Source of the DNA: Saprospiraceae bacterium
GTDB lineage: Bacteria > Bacteroidota > Bacteroidia > Chitinophagales > Saprospiraceae
Assembly (NCBI GenBank): GCA_016716335.1
Contig: JADJWN010000009.1
Coordinates: 1-64,000, forward strand
DNA length: 64,000 nt
Direction: 5' to 3'
Made by a program: the position numbers and the translations under genes. Of this stretch, positions 34,825 to 44,897 are shown one piece after another (position 1 is the first letter of the stretch; every line of letters begins with the position of its first letter). The notes below the pieces were generated by a model, which saw only the letters and a list, made by a program, of their open reading frames with translations, had not been told where the DNA came from and did no database searches.

Positions 34825-36285
34825 TCACTTCAGATACCACATTTTGGTGTTTATATCATCACCTCCCTGGCGGGTTACCGCTTCAGCACGGTTGTTTCCG
34901 TTCAGAGACTGCTCGATGATGGGATATATAAATCTCACAGGAATCCGGTTGCCATTCTGATTGCTTACACCGGGAGTGAGCGCAGGAATGCCTGTTCTTC
35001 TCCAGTCAAACCAGGCTTCCATACCCTGGAAATAGAAGGCAATCCATTTTTGAAAACCGATTTTTTTCAGTTTTTCAGTATTGTCTCCGCTGAATGCGAC
35101 CTGAGGAAGGTCCAAATAACCCTGTGGCATATTGACACTGTAATAGGCCATAGAAGATTTTACGCCATTTTCATAAAAAGTGCGTGCATCTCCATTGATC
35201 CAGCCCTTTTGTGCAGCCTCTGCCAGAAGGAACTGGAGCTCAGCATAGGTCATGATTACTCCTTTGGCAATGTTGAGTCCTGCGGCACTGATGGCATCTT
35301 CATACCATAATGGACCGATTCTTGAATGATTCTGACTGCCTCCGAGATAGGTCAGTGCGGTTACATCATCCATACCGTTGGGCACACCTATATACAGTTT
35401 TTCCTGTGCATTTTCGGTGGCTGGTGTAGGTCTGAAGAAAATGGTCATTCTCGGGTCTCCCAGTGTTTTCAGGGTATCGAGCAATGTCTTGCTGGCTCTG
35501 AACTCATTAAAGGATCCGATTCTTGCTGAAAATAAAGGAAACTGATCCGGTGCGGTAGCCCGGTATCTGTATTCTCCATTATCGGCATTGCCGGCCATTA
35601 AAGGATTTTGTGTAGGATTGCTCAGAATTGCATTCAACTCGGAAGAAGGATTTTTCTTGTTGGATATTCGCATCAGGTACCTGATTCTGAGGCTGTTGGC
35701 CAGTTTTCGCCATTTGGTGAGATCACCGCCATAGATCAGGTCGCCTCCCAGCCTTCCACCCCCGCTGCTGAGCAGGTCATTGGCAAGCTTGAGATCGTTC
35801 AGTATGCCCTGATAGATTGCCTCCTGAGAATCATATTTTGCATAATAAATACCTTCTTTGGCTTTGGTAGCCTCCGAATAGGGCACATCACCGTAACAAT
35901 CCGTAATGAGTGAAAAAATCCAGGATTTCATAATGAGAGCTACACCTTTGACACTGGCATCATTACTTTCATCGGCTATCCTGATCATATTTTCCACATC
36001 CCGAAGCTTGTTGTATCCTGTATTCCAGATGCCATTGATTTCGCCCCACAGGTATCTGTCTTCATTTACAAACTGAATTTTGGCGGTATGCTGTATGACA
36101 ATATTGCCAATTCCCCAGGCATTATCCAGAACTGTATTCATCATATCTCTCTGGATGGCCGGCAGCAAGAGCTGTGCAGGTACTTTCTCAGGAGCATTGT
36201 TGTTTTTGTTGATTTCGTCAAAATCTTTGGTGCAGCTAATGATGGTAAGTATCAGTAGTGCTGAAATAATGTTTCGCATATTCAT
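34825..36285 (-). CDS. SusD/RagB-like nutrient-binding outer-membrane lipoprotein
   Basis: 486 residues with a lipoprotein signal (NIISALLILTIISC, Cys near residue 18). The helical TPR-like body of SusD proteins is seen: DVENMIRIADESNDASVKG, ITDCYGDVPYSEATKAKEG, ANSLRIRYLMRIS, LLAEAAQKGWIN and the C-terminal WFDWRRTGIPALTPG and IPVRFIYP. The sequence is closer to the SusD-like-2 subgroup (peptide or small-molecule pairs as well as glycans) than to starch SusD. It is 22 bases downstream of susC, making the usual pair, and is followed by a terminator. Located beside the phosphonate cluster, so an organophosphorus ligand is conceivable. Confidence 0.9.
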   Translation of the reverse strand: MNMRNIISALLILTIISCTKDFDEINKNNNAPEKVPAQLLLPAIQRDMMNTVLDNAWGIGNIVIQHTAKIQFVNEDRYLWGEINGIWNTGYNKLRDVENMIRIADESNDASVKGVALIMKSWIFSLITDCYGDVPYSEATKAKEGIYYAKYDSQEAIYQGILNDLKLANDLLSSGGGRLGGDLIYGGDLTKWRKLANSLRIRYLMRISNKKNPSSELNAILSNPTQNPLMAGNADNGEYRYRATAPDQFPLFSARIGSFNEFRASKTLLDTLKTLGDPRMTIFFRPTPATENAQEKLYIGVPNGMDDVTALTYLGGSQNHSRIGPLWYEDAISAAGLNIAKGVIMTYAELQFLLAEAAQKGWINGDARTFYENGVKSSMAYYSVNMPQGYLDLPQVAFSGDNTEKLKKIGFQKWIAFYFQGMEAWFDWRRTGIPALTPGVSNQNGNRIPVRFIYPIIEQSLNGNNRAEAVTRQGGDDINTKMWYLK

Positions 36286-36306
36286 ATCATTTGCTTTTTA
36301 AGGAAA

Positions 36307-39300
36307 TTAAAATTTAAAACCGATGTTAAAACCGATACTTCTTGTAGAAGGAATAGCCACAGATTCTACACCCGGAATAATCGTACCTCCTGCCGTAGAG
36401 GCTGTCTCCGGATCCACATGCGGCACCTTGGTCCACAACAACAGATTTCGTCCTACTACGGATACAGTCAGATCCTGTATTTTAGCTCTTCTGAAAAGGC
36501 TTGAAGGTATCACATATGAAAGCTGCAGCTCTCTTAATGTTACAAAACTGGCATCATACATCATACCTTCGTGAATTCTTCTTCCAAGGGTAATGGAGGT
36601 ATGCCATTCTCTGGCCGAAAGTTTTACATCATTGGGTACAAACAGTCCTTCTCCGGTTTTCTTTACTCCTTCACCGATGACACCATTACCCGGCAATGAC
36701 AGGTCATAACCATTTTCACGGCCTTCGAGGGTTTCGATGATGATACCTCCTTCTCTGCCAACAGTTTGGGTGTGAGAGTATAATCTGCCACCCTGTCTGA
36801 TGTCAAATAATACGCTGAGCGAAAGATTATTGTAAGAAAAAGTATTTCTGAGTCCTGCCAGCCAGTCCGGATTGTAATTGCCCAGTTTGACCCTTTGAGT
36901 GGTAGGGATAGGTTTGCCATTGGATGAATAAACAATCTGACCTACATACTGACCGGTGGGGTCGTAGTAAGGAGAGTTTTTGTCGGACGATACTCTTTCA
37001 TATCCGATGCCGTACATTTCACCCATCCTTTCTCCCACTCTTGCTTCTACGGTGATATATCTGGAAGCCATAACATAGTTTTTGATCTCCTGACCGGATT
37101 CGGGATCGGTATAGAGCTCTTTCACCTCGCTTCGGTTCATAGACCAGTTGACATCCACATCCCAGTTAAATCCTTTGGCTGATTTTACGGGGCTGAGATG
37201 TAGCATGGCCTCGAGTCCCTGATTGTTGATCAGGCCCGCATTGATTATCCGGGTTGCATATCCTGTGGTAGCGCTGAGCTGAATAGGCAGGATCTGGTTT
37301 TTACTGTTGGTGTTGTAATAGGTAATATCCAGACCGATCCTGTTTTTGAAAAACTTCAATTCAGTACCTACTTCAAAAGAAGAGCTGATCTCCGGCTTCA
37401 GATTGCTGTTGGGCAAAGAAGCAGACTCAGAAAATGTGGGAAGTCCGTTGGCCGCTGTCAAAGCTGAATACACCGCCTGTAGTTGATAAGGATCCGTATC
37501 ATTACCCACCTGTGCATATCCTAATCTTAGTTTTCCATAAGACAGGGTGGAATTATTGCTCATCAACTCACTGAATACCAGACTCGAAGAGACGGAATAA
37601 TACAGATAACTGTTCTCTTTGTCAGGTAAGGTGCTGGACCAGTCATTTCTCAAAGAAATATCGAGATAGGCAAAATTCTTATATCCAAGATTGGTAAAGC
37701 CATACAGGCTGTTGATTCTCTTTTTTGAATTGAATGTAAAGGACTGTATAGCCACTCTCGAATTGTTCAGTGAGTATATTCCCGGTACAGCCAGTTCAGG
37801 AGCACTTACATCGGAGCTGTTGAATCTCTGGTCCATCCTGTTGCCACCCAAGGATACACTGTACGAAAAATCACCGGTTGCATCCGGTGCATAGGTAAGC
37901 AGGAAGTCTGAGTTGGATTCGCGACTGGAGATTTTTTCTTCCCGATAGCTCCCCAATCTGAATCTCTGCGTGCTGTAGGCTCTTCTTCTGTCCCTGAATT
38001 CATTATTGATATCTGTACCGCTGCGGAGCATAAGCCTCAGAGAGGGCATTATCTCATAATTCACCATGATATTGCCGTATATCCTGTCGAGACTTTGTCC
38101 ATTGGTGTTTTCATAGACATTGAAGTAGGGGTTATCGTGGTAGTTGTAATTGAAATTAAACTGATTGAGTCCCTCCCGGCCAAACTGCCAGTAATCTCTG
38201 AGACTTGCCATATTGATATCTCTTGGAAACCAGCAATTGAACAGATACATAATGTTTTCTGTACCGTACGACAAATTAGGCCTGTTGGCACTGTTGTTTT
38301 TGATATAATTGGCATTAAGTCTTACATTGAGTTTGTCAGTCAGGTTGTATCCACCATTGAATGCGGTGGTGTATCTGTTCAGGTCTGTATTGGGCACTAT
38401 ACCGGTTTGGTTGAGCGAGGTAAACGACAATCTGAAATCCGATTTGTCATTGCTGCCGGTCACGGCCAGATTATTGGTAAGCATCACTCCCGTCTGAAAG
38501 AAATCCCGGATATTATTGGGTTTTGCCGTGAATGGTGTCGGAGTTACAGTACCTCTTGCTGCCAGCTGGCCGGGCAAGTCCACCGGCCCGATCTGATTTA
38601 CGAGATTACCTACATCTCCGCCTCTACGGCCGTTGCTGGTAGGTGAATCAAACTGTGGTATAAGCTGACCTATCATTTCGGGACCCCAGCTTTCATCCAC
38701 CCCGTCTCTCAATCCTCCTCCGTTACCATCCACAAAGGAAAATTCGCCATTGAGTCCCTGTCCGTATCTGTTTTGATATTCAGGCAATCTCAAAGGTGTA
38801 TCAAAAGTAGTGCTTGAATTAAAACTGATACCTATACCTTTTTGCTTCTGGCCGGTTTTGGTCTTTATCACTACGGCTCCGTTTGCAGCTCTGGACCCAT
38901 ACAAAGCTGTGGCGGCAGCTCCTTTCAGCACTGTGACAGTTTCTATATCATCCGGATTGATAAAACCTGCACCATTCCCGTAATCCACTTCCTGAAAGCT
39001 TCTGCCAGATGATCCGGCAAACTGATTGGATACCGGCACCCCATCGATGACAAACAAGGGTTGGTTATTGTTGATATTGAGAGATCGCTCTCCCCTGATA
39101 CTCACTCTGGCAGAGCCTCCGATACCGCTCGGGTTGCCTACTATGGTCACTCCGGCAACTTTTCCGGACAGCCCGTTGAGCAGATTGGCATCCCGTGCTT
39201 TAATCAGGTCCTCACCATTGACATCCTGCACTGCATAACCCAATGCTTTCTTTTCTCTCTTGATACCCAATGCAGTGACGGTCACCTCAGTCAGTCCTAC

Positions 39301-39606
39301 TGCATCCTCATCCAGCACGATGTCTGTCTTGCTGTTGCCTCCAATCTGGATTTTTTTGCTCCTGAATCCGATGTAGGTTACGAGGATTACACTTTGGCTG
39401 CTACGTACTGTAAGGCTGAAATCCCCATTCAGATCGGTAGTCGTTCCGTTGTTGGTTCCTTCTTCCTGAATAAACGCTCCAATCAGTGGCTCTCCCGCAC
39501 TGTTTCTTACGTTGCCTGAGATACTGAATTGTGCACTCAGGTGGGCTGTTGTTACCATTATTCCAATGATAAACAGCCAGAAAATTGTAAAATTCCGGTT
39601 TTGCAT
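36307..39606 (-). CDS. SusC/RagA-family TonB-linked outer-membrane transporter
   Basis: 1099 residues. Signal peptide (FTIFWLFIIGIMVTTAHLSAQ), then a carboxypeptidase-regulatory-like domain (about 25-110: ISGNVRNSAGEPLIGAFIQE), a plug with LNGLSGKVAGVTIVGNPSG, RGERSLNINNNQPLFVIDGV and VTVLKGAAATALYGSRAANG (the SusC/RagA signature region), and a 22-stranded barrel ending GFNIGFKF. It forms a lid-and-barrel importer with the downstream SusD. No FecR or extracytoplasmic sigma factor gene adjoins it. The substrate is unknown. No frameshift was seen. Confidence 0.95.
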   Translation of the reverse strand: MQNRNFTIFWLFIIGIMVTTAHLSAQFSISGNVRNSAGEPLIGAFIQEEGTNNGTTTDLNGDFSLTVRSSQSVILVTYIGFRSKKIQIGGNSKTDIVLDEDAVGLTEVTVTALGIKREKKALGYAVQDVNGEDLIKARDANLLNGLSGKVAGVTIVGNPSGIGGSARVSIRGERSLNINNNQPLFVIDGVPVSNQFAGSSGRSFQEVDYGNGAGFINPDDIETVTVLKGAAATALYGSRAANGAVVIKTKTGQKQKGIGISFNSSTTFDTPLRLPEYQNRYGQGLNGEFSFVDGNGGGLRDGVDESWGPEMIGQLIPQFDSPTSNGRRGGDVGNLVNQIGPVDLPGQLAARGTVTPTPFTAKPNNIRDFFQTGVMLTNNLAVTGSNDKSDFRLSFTSLNQTGIVPNTDLNRYTTAFNGGYNLTDKLNVRLNANYIKNNSANRPNLSYGTENIMYLFNCWFPRDINMASLRDYWQFGREGLNQFNFNYNYHDNPYFNVYENTNGQSLDRIYGNIMVNYEIMPSLRLMLRSGTDINNEFRDRRRAYSTQRFRLGSYREEKISSRESNSDFLLTYAPDATGDFSYSVSLGGNRMDQRFNSSDVSAPELAVPGIYSLNNSRVAIQSFTFNSKKRINSLYGFTNLGYKNFAYLDISLRNDWSSTLPDKENSYLYYSVSSSLVFSELMSNNSTLSYGKLRLGYAQVGNDTDPYQLQAVYSALTAANGLPTFSESASLPNSNLKPEISSSFEVGTELKFFKNRIGLDITYYNTNSKNQILPIQLSATTGYATRIINAGLINNQGLEAMLHLSPVKSAKGFNWDVDVNWSMNRSEVKELYTDPESGQEIKNYVMASRYITVEARVGERMGEMYGIGYERVSSDKNSPYYDPTGQYVGQIVYSSNGKPIPTTQRVKLGNYNPDWLAGLRNTFSYNNLSLSVLFDIRQGGRLYSHTQTVGREGGIIIETLEGRENGYDLSLPGNGVIGEGVKKTGEGLFVPNDVKLSAREWHTSITLGRRIHEGMMYDASFVTLRELQLSYVIPSSLFRRAKIQDLTVSVVGRNLLLWTKVPHVDPETASTAGGTIIPGVESVAIPSTRSIGFNIGFKF

Positions 39607-39967
39607 AAGTCTTAAGATTTTGTTAAAAAGGCAAATGTGGGGATTAGCTGTTAAGCAGGGCTTAAATCAGAATTATCAAAGCATCAAGCAATTTTTAATA
39701 ACTTGTGAAGCTATTATGAAGCAGGTGTAAACAATGTTAAATGTGAGTAGAGCCGTTATTTCTAACAAAGACTAACGGTATTATATCTGTTTTATTATCA
39801 GTCACTTAGGAAGTTGATAAATATTTCGACAGGAAAGTATCTGTGCTGTTAAATATCCGGTCGGGATTATCAAATTGTTAACCTGAAGTAAGCTGTAATC
39901 AAATTTTATAATAATTCCCATCCGTGATTTAATGACATTTTTTTAACTTGCAGTAAAATTTTTAACT
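39607..39967. other. Divergent promoter region of susC and the acyl-CoA dehydrogenase
   Basis: About 360 bases, AT-rich, with no coding potential. It should contain both promoters. No full -33/-7 pair was identified on either strand. Confidence 0.4.
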
Positions 39968-41773
39968 ATGAGTCAATATATGTGCATGGACACACTCCGC
40001 TTCCTGTTGTGGGATGTGCATCAGGCAGAAGATCTGTTGAAAAAAGAGCGATATGCCTCCTTTGATAAAGAATCTATGGAATTGCTTCTGGAGTCTGCTA
40101 AAACCTGGGCAGATCAGGATTTTTATCCTTATTACAGGGAAATGGATGAAAAACCGGTGTATTACAAAGACGGTAAAGTGCATTCCCACCCTATCCTGAA
40201 GAAGATATTTAAAGAAGCAGGGGAAAACGGTTGGCTGGGTCTGTATTTTGACGAAAAAGACGGAGGTATGCAGGTGCCATACACCATTTCCAATGCCGTC
40301 AATCATATTTTCGAATCTGCCAACAATCATATCCCTGGTTATCTGGGACTTACATCCGGGGCTGCTCACCTTATTGCCTCCTTTGGCCATCAGGCACTGA
40401 AAGACCGCTTTATACCCCATATGCTTTCAGGAGAATGGGGTGGCACTATGGCTCTCACAGAGCCTCAGTCCGGCAGCTCACTTGCAGACATAGTGACGAG
40501 TGCCGCTCCTGTATCAAATGGTGTATATAAGATAAAAGGGCAAAAGATTTTTATCTCAGGTGGAGACCATGAAGGGGTGGAGAATATAGTGCATCTCACC
40601 CTGGCAAGGATCGAAGGAGCTCCTGCCGGTACGAAGGGCATTTCACTGTTTGTCGTACCCAAATACAGGCCGGAAGAAGACGGAACACTGCAATACAACG
40701 ATGTCAGGGCAGTAGCAGATTTCCAGAAAATGGGACAGCGTGGATACAGCACCGTGCATCTTGTGTATGGTGAAGAAAATGCATGTTATGGCTATCTGGT
40801 GGGGGAGCCCAACATGGGATTGAAATATATGTTTCAGATGATGAACGGAGCACGTATTGATGTGGGCATGACCGCAATCTCCACCGCTACAGCTGCTTAT
40901 TATGCCTCCCTCCAATACGCCAGAGAGAGGCCTCAGGGCAGAAAAATACTGAATACAGGGAAGAAGGATTTATCAGAAGGACAAACTCTCATCATCAATC
41001 ACCCGGATGTACGACGTATGCTGCTGCTCCAGAAAGCCATCTGTGAGGGTGCGCTGAGTCTGCTCATTGAGGCTTCTGTGTACAGTGACTTGTCACATAC
41101 GAGCGAAGGTGAAGAAAAAGCGGATTATCACGATCTGCTCGAGTTGCTCACCCCGATTGCCAAAACCTACCCTGCTGAGATGGGCAGAGTGGCCATCAAC
41201 AATGGGCTGCAGGTGCTGGGTGGATATGGTTATTGTATGGATTTCCCGTTACAGCAGTATCTCAGAGACATAAGGATTATGGCGATTTATGAGGGCACTA
41301 CAGGCATTCAGTCTCTGGACTTACTCGGACGCAAGGTCACCATGAACAACGGCAAAGCACTCCGGTTGCTTACCGGTAGAATTATGTCGGTGATTGAGTC
41401 TGCTTCCGGCCATGATTCCCTGAAAGTTTATGGGGAACAATTGGGAAAGGCAGTGGCGTCTATACAGAAATCACTGGAATATCTGATACCCTATGCCATG
41501 CAGGGTGATTACGAAAATTTTCTTGCAGATGCTACTGTTTTCATGGAGCAGGCCTCCAATGCGGTAGTAGCTGCGCAGTGGCTAAGGATTGCCACCGTAG
41601 CTCAGGAGGCTCTTGAGGCAGGTTCCCGCCAGTACAGCCGGGAATTTTATGAAAGCAAAATCCATACGATGAAGTTTTATTTTAAATATGAATTGCCGAA
41701 AGTGCATGCTGCTGCCCAAACCATCTGTAGTCATGATAAACTCACTTTGCCGGATACCGAAGTTTTATTTTGA
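39968..41773 (+). CDS. Long acyl-CoA dehydrogenase (DmdC-like)
   Basis: 601 residues, the length of the large DmdC/AidB-type acyl-CoA dehydrogenases rather than the usual ~380. FAD-dependent oxidation of an acyl-CoA; electrons pass to ETF. An N-terminal extension (about 1-60) precedes GGMQVPYTISNAVNHIFESA, the flavin-binding MALTEPQSGSSLAD, FISGGDHE, the core GARIDVGMTAISTATAAYY, LGGYGYCMDFPLQQYLRD and IYEGTTGIQSLDLLGRK with the catalytic Glu, and a C-terminal helical domain of about 130 residues. In other bacteria relatives act on methylthiopropionyl-CoA or on medium/long acyl-CoAs; the substrate here is unresolved. Confidence 0.87.
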   Translation: MSQYMCMDTLRFLLWDVHQAEDLLKKERYASFDKESMELLLESAKTWADQDFYPYYREMDEKPVYYKDGKVHSHPILKKIFKEAGENGWLGLYFDEKDGGMQVPYTISNAVNHIFESANNHIPGYLGLTSGAAHLIASFGHQALKDRFIPHMLSGEWGGTMALTEPQSGSSLADIVTSAAPVSNGVYKIKGQKIFISGGDHEGVENIVHLTLARIEGAPAGTKGISLFVVPKYRPEEDGTLQYNDVRAVADFQKMGQRGYSTVHLVYGEENACYGYLVGEPNMGLKYMFQMMNGARIDVGMTAISTATAAYYASLQYARERPQGRKILNTGKKDLSEGQTLIINHPDVRRMLLLQKAICEGALSLLIEASVYSDLSHTSEGEEKADYHDLLELLTPIAKTYPAEMGRVAINNGLQVLGGYGYCMDFPLQQYLRDIRIMAIYEGTTGIQSLDLLGRKVTMNNGKALRLLTGRIMSVIESASGHDSLKVYGEQLGKAVASIQKSLEYLIPYAMQGDYENFLADATVFMEQASNAVVAAQWLRIATVAQEALEAGSRQYSREFYESKIHTMKFYFKYELPKVHAAAQTICSHDKLTLPDTEVLF

Positions 41774-41808
41774 CAGGAAGTATTACTTTTGACCAGAAAA
41801 TAATCAAT

Positions 41809-42240
41809 ATGACGCTTAAGCAGCTTATCAAAATCGAGGACAAAGCCAAACAGGTCTGGGTCATCTCTCCCTATCTGCATTATGACCTTCAAAACAAGGA
41901 TTTTTCTGAACTAGTCAGTGTCAATCTGGGTGAAAAAACCAAGTACCGGTATATTGTTCCCGCTCATCCCGATATTCACAAGAATATCGATGTGTACAGA
42001 AAAAAATATAGCCTTTCGGAAGAGGAAGTTTCCAGACAGTTTCTCATATTGCCTGAAAATGATTTTACTCCTTTCCTGATGGAAATTGCCATTTATGATG
42101 CACACGAGGAATGTATAGCCTGTGCAGCACCGGGTATCCATGGTGAAAATGAAGTAATCCGCTTCGATGACCAGACAGCTGCTGCCATGGCTAAGAGTTT
42201 CAGATCAATCTGGAAAAAATACAAACGGGAGAAATTGTAA
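41809..42240 (+). CDS. Uncharacterised protein downstream of acyl-CoA dehydrogenase
   Basis: About 143 residues from the ATG at 41809; a TTG at 41770, inside the end of the dehydrogenase gene, gives a longer form. It reads QVWVISPYLHYDLQNKDFSE, a basic central YRYIVPAHPDIHKNIDVYRK, and FTPFLMEIAIYDAHEECIAC. The alternating strand and helix pattern suggests a small a/b domain; the opening VISPYL recalls the start of phospholipase-D-like or signalling domains but no HKD motif is present. No signal peptide or membrane segment. Likely cotranscribed with the dehydrogenase. Not recognised. Confidence 0.6.
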   Translation: MTLKQLIKIEDKAKQVWVISPYLHYDLQNKDFSELVSVNLGEKTKYRYIVPAHPDIHKNIDVYRKKYSLSEEEVSRQFLILPENDFTPFLMEIAIYDAHEECIACAAPGIHGENEVIRFDDQTAAAMAKSFRSIWKKYKREKL

Positions 42241-42293
42241 TCCTGCCGGGAATTTTTTTGGGTTATTCCGGAAAATAACTAGCTAAAACGATC

Positions 42294-42656
42294 TCAGGAT
42301 CTCAGTATTTTATCCAGGGATTTGCCTTTTGCCAGCTCATCTACCAGCTTGTCTAAATATCTTACCTGTCTTGTGACAGGATTTTCAATATTTTCAATCC
42401 GGTAGCCGCATATTACTCCGGTGATAAGATGTGCATTGGGGTGCAATCTTGCATTGGCAAAAAATGCTTCAAAATTGACTTTTCGTTCTAAAGCTTGCTG
42501 AATTTCCGACTCATTATATCCGGTCAGCCATTGTATCACCTGCATCAGTTCTGATTGAGTCCTGCCTTTTTTCTCAATCTTCTGAATGTATAGCGGGAAT
42601 ACAGAGGCAAAAATCATTTTTGCCATACGTTCGTCATGCTCGGGAGTAGTGGTCAT
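42294..42656 (-). CDS. DUF2200 family protein
   Basis: 120 residues matching DUF2200 throughout: RMAKMIFASVFPLYIQKIEKK, then GRTQSELMQVIQWLTGY, LITGVICGYRIENIENP and VRYLDKLVDELAKGKSLDKIL. Cytoplasmic and helical. Function of the family is unknown; it is widespread as a single small gene. Intact, separated from its neighbours, with no obvious operon partner. Confidence 0.9.
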   Translation of the reverse strand: MTTTPEHDERMAKMIFASVFPLYIQKIEKKGRTQSELMQVIQWLTGYNESEIQQALERKVNFEAFFANARLHPNAHLITGVICGYRIENIENPVTRQVRYLDKLVDELAKGKSLDKILRS

Positions 42657-42809
42657 ATAAATAAATTATCCGAAATTATAAATTTCTATTTTTTTATTAG
42701 AAAAAGACTCTTAGAATGAATTGCTGAATAATCATATTATCAAAGTCCTGCAAAAGTTATGTTTTGCCATTGTCAGAATGTAAAAATAACATAGTAATAA
42801 ATTCCAGTT

Positions 42810-43835
42810 TTAACCCATTTTTATTCCTGCAGCAGCACTTATCTCCAGCATACGGTCTATACATTTCCTTCCTTGCTCTATCACCCAATCTTCCAGGATA
42901 ATTTCCGGCAATTCGTATTTCATGGATAAATACAGTTTTTCCATAGTATTTCGCTTCATGTGCGGACAGTCATTGCAGGCACAGGCATTATTAGGCGGGG
43001 CCGGTATGAAGGTCTTATGGGGTGAAGCCAGCTGCATCTGATGGAGAATGCCGGATTCTGTGGCAACTATAAAACTCTCTGCCGGGTCTGATTGTGTGAA
43101 TTTGAGCAATTGGGTGGTAGAGCCGATAAAATCAGCCATTTCCAGAATATGGGGCTCACATTCCGGGTGTGCAATAAATTTGGCTTCCGGGTGACGCAGT
43201 TTCAGTTTGGTGATTTTTTCATGCGAAAATATCTCATGCACCATGCAGGCTCCATTCCACAGTATCAGATCTCTTCCTGTTTTTTTCTGCAGAAACATCC
43301 CGAGATTTTTGTCCGGAGCAAATATGATTCCTTTATCCGCAGGTACACTGTTGATGATCACTTCAGCATTGGAAGAAGTGCAGCAGATATCGGTAAGGGT
43401 CTTGAGTTCTGCTGTGCAGTTGATATAGCTCACCACCACATGATCAGGATATTTTTCCTTAAATTTTCTGAAAAGATGCGGCGGACAGCTGTCGGCCAAT
43501 GAGCAACCGGCCTTAAGATCCGGAAGTACTACTTTTTTGTGGGGATTGAGCATCTTGGCTGTCTCTGCCATAAAATGTACTCCGGCAAAAACGATCATGG
43601 ACGCATCCGTAGCAGCAGCCCGCTGGGCAAGGCCGAGACTGTCACCTATAAAATCTGCCACATCCTGGATTTCGGACTCCTGATAGTAATGGGCCAGGAT
43701 GACTGCATTTTTTTCTTTTTTCAGTTTTTCAATTTCTGCCGCCAGATCGAGTGTGGGATCTACATCTATATCTAAGTATCCGTTTCTTCTCAGCGAATTT
43801 TGTATTTCGGCGGGCGAAAGTGTGCTTGTTATCAT
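42810..43835 (-). CDS. nadA: Quinolinate synthase A
   Basis: 341 residues. Condenses iminoaspartate with dihydroxyacetone phosphate to quinolinate in NAD synthesis. Typical segments: NAVILAHYYQESEIQDVADFI, FAGVHFMAETAKMLNPHKKV, and the three [4Fe-4S] Cys regions in GCSLADSCPP, NGACMVHEIF and ACACNDCPHMKRN. Complete and of normal length. nadB and nadC are not in the window. It lies just downstream (3 bases) of the exonuclease-phosphatase gene on the same strand, so it may end the rhomboid-nuclease-nadA transcription unit. Confidence 0.96.
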   Translation of the reverse strand: MITSTLSPAEIQNSLRRNGYLDIDVDPTLDLAAEIEKLKKEKNAVILAHYYQESEIQDVADFIGDSLGLAQRAAATDASMIVFAGVHFMAETAKMLNPHKKVVLPDLKAGCSLADSCPPHLFRKFKEKYPDHVVVSYINCTAELKTLTDICCTSSNAEVIINSVPADKGIIFAPDKNLGMFLQKKTGRDLILWNGACMVHEIFSHEKITKLKLRHPEAKFIAHPECEPHILEMADFIGSTTQLLKFTQSDPAESFIVATESGILHQMQLASPHKTFIPAPPNNACACNDCPHMKRNTMEKLYLSMKYELPEIILEDWVIEQGRKCIDRMLEISAAAGIKMG

Positions 43836-43838
43836 TTT

Positions 43839-44897
43839 TCAGGTTTTTGATGATGGTAAATCATAGATGGCAAAAATAGGATAATGATCCGAAAATCTGG
43901 TTCTGATCAGACTACACTGTCGCAGCTCAAGTTCTTTGTCAGCGAGAATGTAATCTATCCTTAAAAACGGAATTACCCCTGCATAGGTTGTGCCGAGTCC
44001 GCTGCCTTTTTCCTTGAATGCATCCAGTTTGCCTTTGGATAATAGATGATAGGTATAAGACTGTGGCGGGTCGTTGAAGTCACCGGCAAATATTACAGGA
44101 TGTGGACTTTGGGCAGCGTGCTCTATGATCAGCTCTGCCTGTTTACTCCTTTTGATATGATGATTTCTGTATTTTCGCAGAATGCCTCTGATACCGATCC
44201 AGGTCTTTTTTTCCTGCAGTTCCATATGACCTGCAATTTCCTCTGCATCATTGGTAATCCTGTTGGACTGCAGATGAATACTATAAACCCGTACAGTGTC
44301 ATGAGGCAGACGGATATCTGCCCAAAGACAGGAATTCGTCCTAGTGCCAAAGTCTATTTCTCCCTGCCTGAGAATGGGGTGTCGGGACAAAATCACGGCT
44401 CCTTTCTGTAAGCGGTGAAATTTATGATCCTTATACACTTCTTTCAGCAAATTATAAGCATAGTCTCCCACCTCCTGAAAACAAAAAATGTCCACATCAC
44501 TATACTGTGCGAGAAAATCAATGAGTTTATTTCTTTTTTCTGTTTTCACCTCTTTATCCCTGTCATATCCGGAAGCCGCATTACTGATATTATTGGTAAG
44601 TATTTTGATGCCGGTATCAGAGTGAATCTCCCTGGGATTGGTGAAGCCGATAAAACCCTCTATGTGTGTCCAGCCAAGTAATATGGTCACCAGAGAAAAA
44701 ATCATATATCCGGGTTTCTGAAATGTCCAGAAACCTATAAACAACAGATTCAGAATCAGAAAAACAGGATAGAAGAGTCCGAAAAACGATAATACCCAGG
44801 TAATTTTAGGGTCAGTCAACGGCGCAAGAAAAGCCAGCAAGGTGCATAATATTATGCCTGCATTCAGGATCAACAGGGGTTTGTGCAATGTCTTCAA
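43839..44897 (-). CDS. Membrane-anchored endonuclease/exonuclease/phosphatase family protein
   Basis: 352 residues. Three N-terminal transmembrane helices (about 8-85) are followed by the EEP fold: ILTNNISNA, FCFQEVGDYAYNLL with the metal Glu, YSIHLQSNRI, VIFAGDFNDPPQSYTYHLL and RIDYILADKEL, then TRFSDHYPIFAIY with the final Asp-His. Such proteins include DNases, phospholipases and lipid phosphatases, probably here acting at the membrane surface. The start is TTG, directly after the stop of the rhomboid gene (TGA-TTG), so translation is likely coupled. Confidence 0.85.
   Translation of the reverse strand: MKTLHKPLLILNAGIILCTLLAFLAPLTDPKITWVLSFFGLFYPVFLILNLLFIGFWTFQKPGYMIFSLVTILLGWTHIEGFIGFTNPREIHSDTGIKILTNNISNAASGYDRDKEVKTEKRNKLIDFLAQYSDVDIFCFQEVGDYAYNLLKEVYKDHKFHRLQKGAVILSRHPILRQGEIDFGTRTNSCLWADIRLPHDTVRVYSIHLQSNRITNDAEEIAGHMELQEKKTWIGIRGILRKYRNHHIKRSKQAELIIEHAAQSPHPVIFAGDFNDPPQSYTYHLLSKGKLDAFKEKGSGLGTTYAGVIPFLRIDYILADKELELRQCSLIRTRFSDHYPIFAIYDLPSSKT

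Noticed and set aside
38095..38646. Open frame of 183 codons on the plus strand
   Set aside because: Lies inside susC on the other strand; no domain or signal.
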